In this document: positions 39,335 through 47,588 of the stretch, piece by piece
Numbering within the stretch: position 1 is the stretch's first letter
How the letters are laid out: each line of letters starts with the position of its first letter
From: an uncultured SAR86 cluster bacterium
GTDB taxonomy: Bacteria > Pseudomonadota > Gammaproteobacteria > Magnimaribacterales > D2472
Length of the DNA stretch: 64,000 bases
Assembly (NCBI GenBank): GCA_902520495.1
Contig: CABYNW010000003.1
Coordinates: 57,821 to 121,820, forward strand
Reading direction: 5' to 3'
Notes under the pieces: model-generated
Seen by the model: only the letters and a program-made list of their open reading frames with translations
Databases searched by the model: none
What the model was told of the DNA's origin: nothing
Translations under genes and position numbers: made by a program

Positions 39335-39993
39335 ATGATAAAATTGAATTAAAAATTATTGAGTTAATAGATGATGGTGCAACGCTAGAAAATTCATCTG
39401 AATTGAAAGATATTGTTGAAACATCAGAAGAGGCTAAACTTTTTTATAATAAAACCTTGGCTTCATTCAAATTGCTTTCAAATTATTTTGCTACAGATGA
39501 ATTCAAGGATATAGATAATAGTGCGAAGAGTAACGTATTAAAAAGAGCTACAAAATTCTTTAAAATAAGTTCACCAGTCACAAAATCGATTACAGGCTTT
39601 GCTATTGCGGCAAGTTTTGCAGCTATAGCGTTTACATTTTTTAATTCATCTGATGACATTGACGGGTTTGTTGATTTACCATTATTAGCTTATGAAGAAA
39701 CAATACCCTTAATGGATGAGGTAATTTCAGATCCTGAACAACTATTCATATCTGGGGAAGAGTTAAGACTTGGCTTATGGGGCCCTTCCTCTAAATTAGC
39801 AAAACAAATAGGGCGTAATAGATATGAAATCATGTATGTTATTTTTGAAGCTAATAAAGAAGGCTTTATAGACAATAATATCAATCAACCTATATATGAC
39901 AGAGAGTTTCGTGTTGATTTATCTTTGGTTGAAAATCTAGATACAGATTTTGTAATCGATGAAGTAAAGCGACATATTTTTTGTAGTTGTTAG
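39331..39993 (+). CDS. Putative anti-sigma factor with FimV/LysM-like C-terminal domain
   Basis: The 220-aa protein has a cytoplasmic N-terminus of about 85 residues, one membrane helix (about 86-104) and a periplasmic part. Residues about 147-197 (LGLWGPSSKLAKQI, then EIMYVIFEANKEGFIDNNIN) align with the LysM-like domain of FimV, including that of the FimV encoded at 26549-27856. Gene overlap with the sigma and the membrane topology suggest an anti-sigma factor; the N-terminal part does not show a clear zinc-binding ASD motif. It ends with FCSC. I infer that it holds the sigma inactive until a cell-wall or envelope signal is bound. A second ECF-type promoter follows 7 bp after its stop. Confidence 0.65.
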   Translation: MNDKIELKIIELIDDGATLENSSELKDIVETSEEAKLFYNKTLASFKLLSNYFATDEFKDIDNSAKSNVLKRATKFFKISSPVTKSITGFAIAASFAAIAFTFFNSSDDIDGFVDLPLLAYEETIPLMDEVISDPEQLFISGEELRLGLWGPSSKLAKQIGRNRYEIMYVIFEANKEGFIDNNINQPIYDREFRVDLSLVENLDTDFVIDEVKRHIFCSC

Positions 39994-40000
39994 ATTAATT

Positions 40001-40027
40001 TGTAACAAATCATCTCCCGCTACGTTA
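40001..40027 (+). promoter_or_regulatory. ECF-type promoter upstream of the 228-aa gene
   Basis: TGTAACA (40001-40007), N15, CGTTA (40023-40027) repeats the sigma-gene promoter exactly in both elements and spacing, and both are preceded by TAATT. It lies 37 bp before the start at 40064, with a strong AAGGAGA ribosome site at 40049-40055. Confidence 0.85.
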
Positions 40028-40063
40028 TATACATATAAAACATTCACGAAGGAGATTTGATTT

Positions 40064-40750
40064 ATGGAAGAATTTATTGGTTTTGGTTTTATTGGCTTAT
40101 TAATGGTTTGTTTGATTCTTGTTGTTAAAAAGCTATTCACAAAAAAGAAAGATTTATATAAATATGAAGATGAGATTATCTTAGATGATATGGCGCATTA
40201 CGGTCCTTTCTCCGGGAACTTTAAAAATCCATGTCAAAAACTTGTTATCCTCCTTGCAGTCTCATCTTCATTCCTTCAAGCGGATATCGATCTCCGAACA
40301 ATTGACAATTGGGGTATAAGTTCATGGGGTCAAGAGATGCTAATGCTCCAAAAAACTTCAGATGATACTAATTCAAATTTATTTATAGGTATGGAGAGAC
40401 CTTTTTGCATTTGCACCGAACCTTTGATAATAACTCCACCTGGAAAAACTAATTTCAATGTTGGAGACAAGATTGAAGCTGTGATGATCGTTGATAACTA
40501 TAAACCGAAAGATATAGTTTTTAATGTTGCAGATATATCAGAAGATGGCTCTTATCTCTTAAGGCCTAAGTACTATCCAGGATTAAGCAATGCCCAAATC
40601 ATTAAGATTAAATTTGCTCAAGCTATAAAGATGGATAATATGTTATTTAATACCAAAGGAATGTCTAATGCTATGAAGCAATCTGAAAGAATTTGTCTAA
40701 GTCACTATAATCTTGTGGAAGAGGAAATTCAGGATACTAATAGGATATAG
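40064..40750 (+). CDS. Unknown membrane protein, likely ECF target
   Basis: The 228-aa product is not recognised. It has an N-terminal hydrophobic helix (about residues 5-22) followed by lysines, and a second hydrophobic stretch (KLVILLAVSSSFLQA, about 59-73) that looks like a signal peptide core. The remaining 150 residues are soluble-like, with Cys in PFCICTEPL and the segment TPPGKTNFNVGDKIEAVM. The start at ATG 40064 is well supported by AAGGAGA 8 bases upstream. It is driven by a copy of the sigma promoter, so it probably acts in the same stress response. An internal start near residue 43 is possible but has no ribosome site. Confidence 0.6.
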   Translation: MEEFIGFGFIGLLMVCLILVVKKLFTKKKDLYKYEDEIILDDMAHYGPFSGNFKNPCQKLVILLAVSSSFLQADIDLRTIDNWGISSWGQEMLMLQKTSDDTNSNLFIGMERPFCICTEPLIITPPGKTNFNVGDKIEAVMIVDNYKPKDIVFNVADISEDGSYLLRPKYYPGLSNAQIIKIKFAQAIKMDNMLFNTKGMSNAMKQSERICLSHYNLVEEEIQDTNRI

Positions 40751-40794
40751 ATATTTTTTTTGAATAGATCTCATAGATTGTTTAATATTTAAAA

Positions 40795-41562
40795 ATGACT
40801 TTAACTCAAAGCAAAAAGAATAAAATAGCTTGGATAATTAAATCTAAATGTAATTGCCCTGATTTCATAAATTATTACGATATAAAAGATGCATTATCTA
40901 ATACCGATTCCTATAAAATTAGAAACTATTTCTCAAATCAATCAAATATAGATGATGTTTTGTTACATGCAAATACATCTCAAGAGCTTTTAAGTATTTT
41001 AGAAGAATTAGATTCTCTTCAAATAGATGAAAGGAGAAGAATTGCTCTTATCCACGGCTTAATACAATTTCCAACAGTGCAAAGAATTTCAGATAAAAAA
41101 GAATTTATTAGCAAGCTTCAAGAGATTACGTATCTCGAAGAGAGATATGAATTACAATATATCTTCATTAATGCCGTTATAATTTCTTTATCAGAAAGCT
41201 TTAGTGACGACATGCTAAATGCAAGAAAGGGCCTAAAAGTATTATCCGACACTCATGAAAATGGATGGGAAGAAGAGGCATTATATTCTCAATTTTTACA
41301 ACTGATGGAAAATGCTGGAACAATTACTAAGACTTCTGATAACGCAGTTTCTAAAGGCAGAATTGAAATACCTAATAAGAAATCAGCTCTAATTTTTTTA
41401 TTAAAATTTACAAATTATGATTTTCAAGATTATGAATTTATAGGTGGACCTGCTCAGATAGGAAAAACTCATATAATGTCACTTAATAAAAGAAAGATCC
41501 TTGACAGTTTAGAGGAGTTACGCCGACTTTCTTTTGATGATTCTTTAAGATATTTTGAATAA
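40795..41562 (+). CDS. Hypothetical protein, 255 aa
   Basis: No family is recognised. The sequence looks like an all-helical soluble cytoplasmic protein with no signal peptide or membrane segment. It starts with a Lys/Cys-rich stretch (KSKCNCPDF) and contains an acidic helical core (LSILEELDSLQIDERRR, LEERYELQY). It is 14 bp from the OGFr-like gene that follows, so the two are likely coexpressed. No ECF-type or LexA site was found upstream. Confidence 0.55.
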   Translation: MTLTQSKKNKIAWIIKSKCNCPDFINYYDIKDALSNTDSYKIRNYFSNQSNIDDVLLHANTSQELLSILEELDSLQIDERRRIALIHGLIQFPTVQRISDKKEFISKLQEITYLEERYELQYIFINAVIISLSESFSDDMLNARKGLKVLSDTHENGWEEEALYSQFLQLMENAGTITKTSDNAVSKGRIEIPNKKSALIFLLKFTNYDFQDYEFIGGPAQIGKTHIMSLNKRKILDSLEELRRLSFDDSLRYFE

Positions 41563-41576
41563 AATCATATAAACAA

Positions 41577-42035
41577 ATGAATTTTGAAGCCTTTCTTACC
41601 AATAAAGAACCTGATTTTAAAGGCAGATTTTTACATGATATTTGGGATTTTTCAAACGAAGATATAGAAAATACTCATGATTTTATTCAACTTCTTTTCC
41701 CGCTTGATGTGCAAAGCAATAATGCTTTTCATGGATATTATTTAGATACAGAGAAGAGTGTTAGGGATATTAGATCTAATGATTTAGCACAAAAAAATAT
41801 TATTAAATCTTCGAAGTGGTTTTTAGATTTTTTAGAAAGAGATGATAGTTGGTTAAGATGGCACGATCATAATTATCTAAGAATCACCAGAATAATAAAA
41901 TCATTAGGATTATTAGTATCAGTTGATGAGGCTAATATTTTTTATAATTTAGTACTAGAGCTTATAGATGATGATCGTAAAGAAAAAATAAACCCTGTAA
42001 CACTTAAATTTTGGAAGGAAGCCTTAAAAGTTTAG
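41577..42035 (+). CDS. OGFr-like conserved domain protein
   Basis: The 152-aa protein reads as the conserved region of the opioid growth factor receptor (OGFr) family. The blocks are FLTNKEPDFKGRFLHDIWDF, THDFIQLLFPLDVQSNNAF and a later helix with RDDSWLRWHDHNYLRITRI; FxHDFIQxLFPL is the hallmark. Bacterial members are widespread and functionally uncharacterised. It follows the 255-aa gene by 14 bp and is convergent with the umuDC operon, 4 bp apart. Confidence 0.75.
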   Translation: MNFEAFLTNKEPDFKGRFLHDIWDFSNEDIENTHDFIQLLFPLDVQSNNAFHGYYLDTEKSVRDIRSNDLAQKNIIKSSKWFLDFLERDDSWLRWHDHNYLRITRIIKSLGLLVSVDEANIFYNLVLELIDDDRKEKINPVTLKFWKEALKV

Positions 42036-42039
42036 CTCT

Positions 42040-42378
42040 TTAGAAACAATTCAAATCATCACCGTATTCCTTTTCGTAGTTTTTGGTTTGAGCTTCTTTA
42101 TTTTCTTTTTGTAGTTTTTCAATTTCATTTATATGTTGTAAAACTATTTTTTCTTGGAACCTTAACTCTGTTTTTATTTGAAATGACTTTGTATTTTTTA
42201 TTGCATTTCTTAGTCTCAATACATGAATCCATATACGATCTTTAAGTTCTTTTAACTCTATTCTAATATCTGATAGTTGAAGAAGGATTTTTATATAATC
42301 CGTTGTATCTTTTTCAAAATAAAATTTTGGTAGCGGCCTTTTTCTTTCGAATCTGTTTCTGTTCAATTTTTTAATCAT
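42040..42378 (-). CDS. Small coiled-coil protein, third gene of the umuDC operon
   Basis: This 112-aa basic protein starts directly after the umuC stop (TAA then ATG, no gap). It has an Arg/Lys-rich N-terminus (KKLNRNRFERKR) and then heptad-like helices (IKILLQLSDIRIELKELKDRIWIH, EKIVLQHINEIEKLQKENKE), suggesting a coiled coil. No homologue is recognised. Its place after umuD-umuC behind a LexA box suggests DNA-damage induction. Confidence 0.6.
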   Translation of the reverse strand: MIKKLNRNRFERKRPLPKFYFEKDTTDYIKILLQLSDIRIELKELKDRIWIHVLRLRNAIKNTKSFQIKTELRFQEKIVLQHINEIEKLQKENKEAQTKNYEKEYGDDLNCF

Positions 42379-43641
42379 TTAATTTACCTTTGGAAGTTCA
42401 TACCAATTGGTTGTATATCTGGGTGAGGTCATATTCTGTTTCATTGGAGACCATTTTTTTGTATTTTGTGATGCATAGTAAATTTGAGTTTCATAAGCAT
42501 TCATCTTATCAAGATATTTCATAAACTGTGTATTTTCTTTGGGATCATTTGGATCTTCAAATAATGAATACTGCCTAGTCCCTTCGTTAGAAAATTTATT
42601 TAAAATTACTCCAGCTTTAGCATAGTCATATCCTGATTTAAAAATTGGCAATAATCCTTTTTTTGTTGCTGCAAGAATATCTCTAGTATCGTTTGTTGGA
42701 GTAAATAACTCTATTGTTTTCATTCCAGTATGCTGAGGTTTGTTTTTATTGAAAGGACTAGTTCTCACAAACACAGATACTTGAGAACATTTTTGTTTTT
42801 CATTTCTTAGTTTCTCTGCTGCTCGAACAGCAAAATTACTTACTATAGGTTTTAAAGTTTCTAGATTGGAAACTCTTTCACCAAAACTTCTACTGACTAC
42901 TATTTGTTTCTTTGGAGAAATATCATCCTCGATATTTAAACACCTTTGACCTCTGAGCTCTCTTACAGTTCTTTCCAAGACAATACTGAACCTTTTTCTA
43001 ATATTTTGAGGGTCTATTTCTGCAAGATCTAGGGCTGTATTGATACCGGCAGCACTTAGACGATTATTTAGTCTTCTTCCAACACCCCAAACTTTATGCA
43101 CCGGTGTATGCTTTAGAGCATCCTTAATTTGATCTTTATTTGATAGATGCAATACAGACATTGGAATATTTTTTCTTTTAATTTCATTGATTGCAATTTT
43201 ACTTAATGTCTTATTAGGAGATATTCCTATTCGAACAGGAATTCCAGTCCACTGCCTCACAAGAGCTCTTATATGACACCCAAAGTCATATAAATTATAG
43301 TTTTGCTTTAGGCTATCTAAATCTAGAAATGCCTCGTCTATACTGTAAATCTCTATTTTGGGTACAAATCCTTCCAAAATATTCATCACCCTAGCTGAAA
43401 TATCTCCATAAAATGTAAAATTTGATGAAAATACCTGACCATTCTTTTTTAAAAAGAGTTCTTTGACCTTGAACCAAGGAACTCCCATACCAATACCCAT
43501 CTTTTTTGCTTCCGTACTTCTTGCAATAACACAACCATCATTATTAGAAAGCACAACAATAGGTATGTTCTTCAAATCTGGACGAAAGATTCTTTCGCAA
43601 GAGGCATAAAAACTTTCACAGTCTACAAGAGCAAAAGCCAT
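42379..43641 (-). CDS. umuC: DNA polymerase V catalytic subunit UmuC
   Basis: The 420-aa Y-family polymerase performs translesion synthesis. FALVDCESFYASCERIF carries the first metal Asp, SNNDGCVIARS contacts the nucleotide, and EIYSIDEAFLDL supplies the second acidic pair. VWGVGRRLNNRL is the helix-hairpin-helix, and the C-terminal part is the little finger plus UmuC tail. It overlaps the umuD stop by 1-3 bp, so the operon is umuD-umuC-orf112. Confidence 0.96.
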   Translation of the reverse strand: MAFALVDCESFYASCERIFRPDLKNIPIVVLSNNDGCVIARSTEAKKMGIGMGVPWFKVKELFLKKNGQVFSSNFTFYGDISARVMNILEGFVPKIEIYSIDEAFLDLDSLKQNYNLYDFGCHIRALVRQWTGIPVRIGISPNKTLSKIAINEIKRKNIPMSVLHLSNKDQIKDALKHTPVHKVWGVGRRLNNRLSAAGINTALDLAEIDPQNIRKRFSIVLERTVRELRGQRCLNIEDDISPKKQIVVSRSFGERVSNLETLKPIVSNFAVRAAEKLRNEKQKCSQVSVFVRTSPFNKNKPQHTGMKTIELFTPTNDTRDILAATKKGLLPIFKSGYDYAKAGVILNKFSNEGTRQYSLFEDPNDPKENTQFMKYLDKMNAYETQIYYASQNTKKWSPMKQNMTSPRYTTNWYELPKVN

Positions 43642-44069
43642 TAGAATTTGTTAATTGCAGCGGTAACAGTCCCCACTATTTCTAATTCTTGACCGTGATT
43701 AATAAAGATAGGAGGGTAGTCTGGGTTCTCTGACATCAGACACATTCTTGGTTTGAGTCTTAGTCTCTTACATACAAACTCACCATCTATTGTGGCAACT
43801 ACAATACTGTTATGAGATGGTTTAATGCTTCTATCAACTATTAAGACTGCTTGATCGGTAATACCTGAATCAACCATAGATTGTCCTTGAGCTCTCACTA
43901 AGAAAGTTGCAGCACCATTTTTAATTAAGTGTTTATTTAAATCTATAGGACTTTCAATATAGTCACTAGCAGGGCTGGGGAACCCTGCATGGACCGATTC
44001 AAGAAAATAGGGCACAAATATTGCCGGCAGATTTTCTTCAGAAATTTTTCCGATATAGTTAACTTTCAT
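43641..44069 (-). CDS. umuD: UmuD (SOS-cleaved polymerase V subunit)
   Basis: The 142-aa S24 family protein has the cleavage site Ala28-Gly29 in VHAGFPSPA (Cys24-Gly25 in E. coli), the nucleophile Ser64 in GQSMVDSGI and Lys101 in GEFVCKRLR. RecA-dependent cleavage to UmuD' should occur. A perfect-looking LexA box lies 17 bp upstream of the start codon. Confidence 0.96.
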   Translation of the reverse strand: MKVNYIGKISEENLPAIFVPYFLESVHAGFPSPASDYIESPIDLNKHLIKNGAATFLVRAQGQSMVDSGITDQAVLIVDRSIKPSHNSIVVATIDGEFVCKRLRLKPRMCLMSENPDYPPIFINHGQELEIVGTVTAAINKF

Positions 44070-44085
44070 AAGAATTTTCTAAATA

Positions 44086-44101
44086 CTGTATAAATATACA
44101 G
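44086..44101. promoter_or_regulatory. LexA operator (SOS box) of umuDC
   Basis: CTGTATAAATATACAG is a near-perfect palindrome of the gammaproteobacterial SOS box. The surrounding TACTG and CAGTA flanks are identical to those at lexA. It lies 17 bp before the umuD start; the DNA methyltransferase gene on the other strand starts 85 bp away. Confidence 0.93.
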
Positions 44102-44148
44102 TATAATATAAGTTAGAACAATAGAGTTTTTAAATTTTTTTTTAAGTG

Positions 44149-44177
44149 TTGATCGCTTAAAATCAATCACGTATAAT
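44149..44177 (+). promoter_or_regulatory. Sigma-70 promoter of the DNA methyltransferase gene
   Basis: TTGATC (44149-44154), a 17-base spacer and TATAAT (44172-44177) give a near-consensus promoter. A start site 7 to 9 bases after TATAAT would be at about 44184-44186, essentially on the ATG at 44186, so a leaderless mRNA is expected. No Shine-Dalgarno is visible. An imperfect inverted repeat (TTGAT and ATCAA arms) spans the spacer and could be an operator. Confidence 0.75.
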
Positions 44178-44185
44178 GCTTGAAC

Positions 44186-45475
44186 ATGCCTAAAAAAGAA
44201 AAATTAAAAGTTGTTGAATTATTCGCTGGAGTTGGTGGGTTTAGACTTGGCCTAGAGGGATGGAAGGGTAAATCATCTAGCAGTGGCTATACAAAAAGAA
44301 TGGTTAAGAACTATGAAACGGTATGGAGTAATCAATGGGAGCCGGGAGTAAAAGTCCAACACGCAAGCGATGTATATAAAGAAATGTTTGGCAGTGAGGG
44401 CCATTCAAACGAAGATATAGGAACAGTTGATCCAAAATCTGTACCAAAACATGATTTGTTAGTTGGAGGATTTCCATGTCAGGATTACTCGGTTGCAAAA
44501 CAATTAGGAAGATCCAAGGGCATTGAAGGAAAGAAAGGAGTTCTCTGGTGGAACATTAGAGATATTTTAGAAGCCAAAAAACCAAGATATGTTCTTTTGG
44601 AGAATGTTGATAGATTGATTAAGTCACCAGTAAAACAAAGAGGTAAAGACTTCGCAATTATATTAGCCTCGCTTGCAGATTTGGATTATATGGTCGAATG
44701 GCGAGTTATTAATGCAGCAGATTACGGCATGCCTCAAAGACGAAGAAGAGTATTTATATTCGCTTATCATAAGAAATCATCCATATATAAAAAATATACT
44801 TCTCCTGGAAAATGGATTTCTAAAGATGGCGTAATAGCAAAAGCTTTTCCAGTACAAAAGGTAAAAAAAGCTCAATTAGAATTATTTGAAAATCTTAATA
44901 TTAATTCATTCAATATAAAAGGTGACTTAGTAGAAATAACTAAAAATTTTAATAAAGAAAAAGGCGGTAAAGGTGTTTTCGAAAATTCTGGAGTAATGAT
45001 AGGTAGAGAAGTTTGGACTATCAAGACGGAGCCAGAATATAAAGGCAATCAAACAACCCTCAAAGATATTCTAGTAAGTCATAACGAAGTAACTGAAGAA
45101 TTTTATTTAGGAGAAGATATAGAAAGGTGGAAATATCTTAAAGGCGCCAAAAGAGAAGAGCGTAAAAAAAGTAACGGAGAAATATTTTATTATGTCGAGG
45201 GGCCAATGAGCTTCCCAGATAAATTAGATAGACCCATGAGAACTATTATTACGAGCGAGGGTGGTTCAACACCTAGCAGATTTAAGCATGTTATAGAAGA
45301 TCAAGGTAAATACAGAAGGTTGGTTCCAACAGAACTTGAAAGAGCAAACATGTTCCCAGATGATTTCACAAATTCAGCCAGCGATACCAAGCGTTCATTT
45401 TTTATGGGAAATGCATTGGTAGTTGGAGTTATCGAAAAACTTGGAAAAGCATTGTACATAAACGACCTTGGTTAA
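44186..45475 (+). CDS. DNA (cytosine-5) methyltransferase of a Type II-like R-M system
   Basis: This 429-aa m5C methyltransferase has the motifs in canonical order: motif I ELFAGVGGF (residues 11-19, AdoMet), motif IV GGFPCQDYS with catalytic Cys98, motif VI LENV (138-141), motif VIII QRRRRVF (184-190), then the variable target-recognition region (about 195-340), and motifs IX-X near the end (RLVPTELERANMFP, MGNALVVGV). It protects host DNA from the endonuclease gene 36 bp downstream. The chosen ATG 44186 is preferred over a TTG two codons earlier. Confidence 0.93.
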   Translation: MPKKEKLKVVELFAGVGGFRLGLEGWKGKSSSSGYTKRMVKNYETVWSNQWEPGVKVQHASDVYKEMFGSEGHSNEDIGTVDPKSVPKHDLLVGGFPCQDYSVAKQLGRSKGIEGKKGVLWWNIRDILEAKKPRYVLLENVDRLIKSPVKQRGKDFAIILASLADLDYMVEWRVINAADYGMPQRRRRVFIFAYHKKSSIYKKYTSPGKWISKDGVIAKAFPVQKVKKAQLELFENLNINSFNIKGDLVEITKNFNKEKGGKGVFENSGVMIGREVWTIKTEPEYKGNQTTLKDILVSHNEVTEEFYLGEDIERWKYLKGAKREERKKSNGEIFYYVEGPMSFPDKLDRPMRTIITSEGGSTPSRFKHVIEDQGKYRRLVPTELERANMFPDDFTNSASDTKRSFFMGNALVVGVIEKLGKALYINDLG

Positions 45476-45511
45476 ATTGCTTTTAGAATTTATGTTTGAT
45501 ACCTTTGTTAA

Positions 45512-46135
45512 ATGGATTATAAAACCTATTCACATAGATTTGCAGATCTAGTTTTATCAGAAGACTCACGTTTTAAAGATGACTTTAAAGACATAACAGA
45601 AGTCCTTTCCTCAATATCTGAAGAAGATTTAATTAATGGTTATCTAGAAGACAGGAGAAGAAGAGAAAATGCAAAAAGTTTATCAACGACTTTGAATAAA
45701 TTAATAAAAGAAAAATTAGTAAAAAAGAAATGGATTCCTGAAGCAGCAATATTCAGAGATAAGGAATACATTAAAAATAAAAGCAAGTGGAGATTAGATT
45801 TCACAAAAAATGATATTTCAATTGAGGTAGCTTTTAATCATGGTGGTGATATAGCGCATAATCTTATGAAACCTGTTCTGGCAAGTGAGCTGAATCATGT
45901 TGAAAAAGATAATCAAACAGAGATTGGTATAATCATATGCGCAACCGATAGCCTAAAAAAAGCTGGAAACTTTGATGGGGCTATTGGACCTATGGAAAAA
46001 TTCATTAGTTATCTGAGACCATATAGCAGCTATCTAACTGTTCCGATTTTAATTATTGGTCTTAAACCTCCTAAAACTTTTAAGATTGATAGCGATAAGA
46101 AATCCCCCACATATAAAGAAATAATATATTTGTGA
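45512..46135 (+). CDS. Putative Type II restriction endonuclease (BglII/BamHI-like fold)
   Basis: The 207-aa protein follows the methyltransferase by 36 bp. A PD-(D/E)XK-like core is visible with Asp96 in WRLDF and Glu105 in ISIEVAF. The 9-residue Asp-Glu spacing equals that of the BglII/BstYI group, and FNHGGDIAHNLMK and DNQTEIGIIICAT resemble its conserved flanks. The residue at the usual third position (Gln or Lys) is Ala107, so catalytic competence is uncertain. The recognition sequence cannot be read from the sequence. Confidence 0.65.
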   Translation: MDYKTYSHRFADLVLSEDSRFKDDFKDITEVLSSISEEDLINGYLEDRRRRENAKSLSTTLNKLIKEKLVKKKWIPEAAIFRDKEYIKNKSKWRLDFTKNDISIEVAFNHGGDIAHNLMKPVLASELNHVEKDNQTEIGIIICATDSLKKAGNFDGAIGPMEKFISYLRPYSSYLTVPILIIGLKPPKTFKIDSDKKSPTYKEIIYL

Positions 46136-46144
46136 TACTTAAAT

Positions 46145-46849
46145 TTAAAATTTATTTAAATGACAATCCTTATTTTCAATCGATGTAAACCATCCATTTT
46201 TATCCCAATCCCCAAGGACAATTCTTTTACACGAATTATGTTCGTGTATTTTTGGTCTGTGTGTATGACCATGAATAAAGATATCTGGTTTATTTTCTTG
46301 AATGAAATTATTTACTGTTTCAAGATTTACATCTGTGATTTCAAGAGATTTTTTAGAGGTAGCGTCTCTGCTATCAGATCTCAATGAGTTTGCAATTTCA
46401 TTTCTTTCATTAATGCTTTTAGATAAGAAATCTTTTTGCCATTCTTCTGACCTAACCTTATTTCTAAACTCAATATAATCAGCATCATCAGTGCACAAGA
46501 AATCTCCATGGCTTAGAATAGTTTTCATGCTGTTGATATTAAGAGTATAAGGATCCGGAAGCAAAGAGATGCCAACCTCACTGGCAAAAGTCTCACCAAT
46601 TAAAAAATCTCTGTTTCCATGCATTAGAAATGTTTCAGGACCATCCGAAGTAAAGTCGATAAGAGCTTTCTTTATATCTTGAATGAAAAGATTATCATCA
46701 TCATCACCAATCCAAATTTCGAATAAGTCTCCTAATATGAATAGGTGAGAACAAGTCTTTTTAGATTCATTTAAAAATAACTTAAATGCATCAGTTAAAT
46801 GAGGATTATCTTCGCTTAGATGTATGTCTGATATAAAGCGTGGCTTCAT
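46145..46849 (-). CDS. lpxH: UDP-2,3-diacylglucosamine diphosphatase
   Basis: The 234-aa calcineurin-like phosphoesterase cleaves UDP-2,3-diacylglucosamine to lipid X in lipid A synthesis. Metal ligands lie in [44 protein letters not shown] and HGHTHRP, the complete LpxH series. It overlaps the upstream cyclophilin gene by 4 bp, the ppi-lpxH order known in Enterobacteria. Confidence 0.95.
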   Translation of the reverse strand: MKPRFISDIHLSEDNPHLTDAFKLFLNESKKTCSHLFILGDLFEIWIGDDDDNLFIQDIKKALIDFTSDGPETFLMHGNRDFLIGETFASEVGISLLPDPYTLNINSMKTILSHGDFLCTDDADYIEFRNKVRSEEWQKDFLSKSINERNEIANSLRSDSRDATSKKSLEITDVNLETVNNFIQENKPDIFIHGHTHRPKIHEHNSCKRIVLGDWDKNGWFTSIENKDCHLNKF

Positions 46850-47550
46850 TCACTAATAGTAACAGACTCTATTGTTATAACTTCAATGGGAACATCTTGA
46901 TGACCGCCAGAGGACCCTGTTTCAACATCAGCAATTTGATCAACAATATCCATACCTTCAGTTACAGCGCCAAAAACTGCATAACCCCAACCTTGAGAAT
47001 TTTCTTCGGTGTGGTTTAAGAATCCATTATCTTTATGATTAATAAAGAATTGACTAGTTGCAGAATGTGGATCCATTGTTCTTGCCATCGCTACAGTGCC
47101 TCTATCGTTAGACAAACCATTATTAGCCTCATTTTGTATTGGAGCAGTTCCGCTTTCTTTATTGGCCATGTCGGCGGTTAAACCACCACCTTGAACCATA
47201 AAACCATTAATGACTCTATGAAATATAGTTCCTTCGTAATATCCAGAGCTAACGATATTTTTAAAATTCTCCACTGTTATTGGTGCTTTTTCATCATTAA
47301 GTTCAAGCTTAATTTCGCCAACCGATGTTTTAATAGTTACTAATGTCATATTTGTCTCCATATCATTTAAAAGTTTATCATCTTCATTAAAATTTAATAT
47401 TTCCATAAATTCTTCAAAGGTAAGATCCGAAGATGGTATGGCTTCAATAAATTCATTATATTTTTCTTCATACCATTCATCTGTACCTGGTTCCGGAGGA
47501 CTGCAAGAGGCAATAAACAAAACTAGAATTGTAAAAAATATTTTTTTCAT
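46846..47550 (-). CDS. Cyclophilin-type peptidyl-prolyl isomerase (lipoprotein)
   Basis: The 234-aa product has a lipoprotein signal (LFIASCSPP, lipobox Cys about residue 16), an acidic linker and a cyclophilin domain from about residue 65 onward. [26 protein letters not shown] and the [11 protein letters not shown] blocks contain the isomerase active site. It probably folds proteins in the periplasm. It is not the cytoplasmic PpiB of E. coli, which lacks the lipobox, although it occupies the same place before lpxH. Confidence 0.88.
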   Translation of the reverse strand: MKKIFFTILVLFIASCSPPEPGTDEWYEEKYNEFIEAIPSSDLTFEEFMEILNFNEDDKLLNDMETNMTLVTIKTSVGEIKLELNDEKAPITVENFKNIVSSGYYEGTIFHRVINGFMVQGGGLTADMANKESGTAPIQNEANNGLSNDRGTVAMARTMDPHSATSQFFINHKDNGFLNHTEENSQGWGYAVFGAVTEGMDIVDQIADVETGSSGGHQDVPIEVITIESVTISE

Positions 47551-47588
47551 AAGTTTATTTTGCCATACATCCTTATGGATTTTTATAT

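Noticed and set aside
42040..42378. Treating the 112-aa ORF as a shadow
   Set aside because: It abuts umuC without a gap in the same direction and has coherent heptad structure, so I kept it as a gene with moderate confidence.
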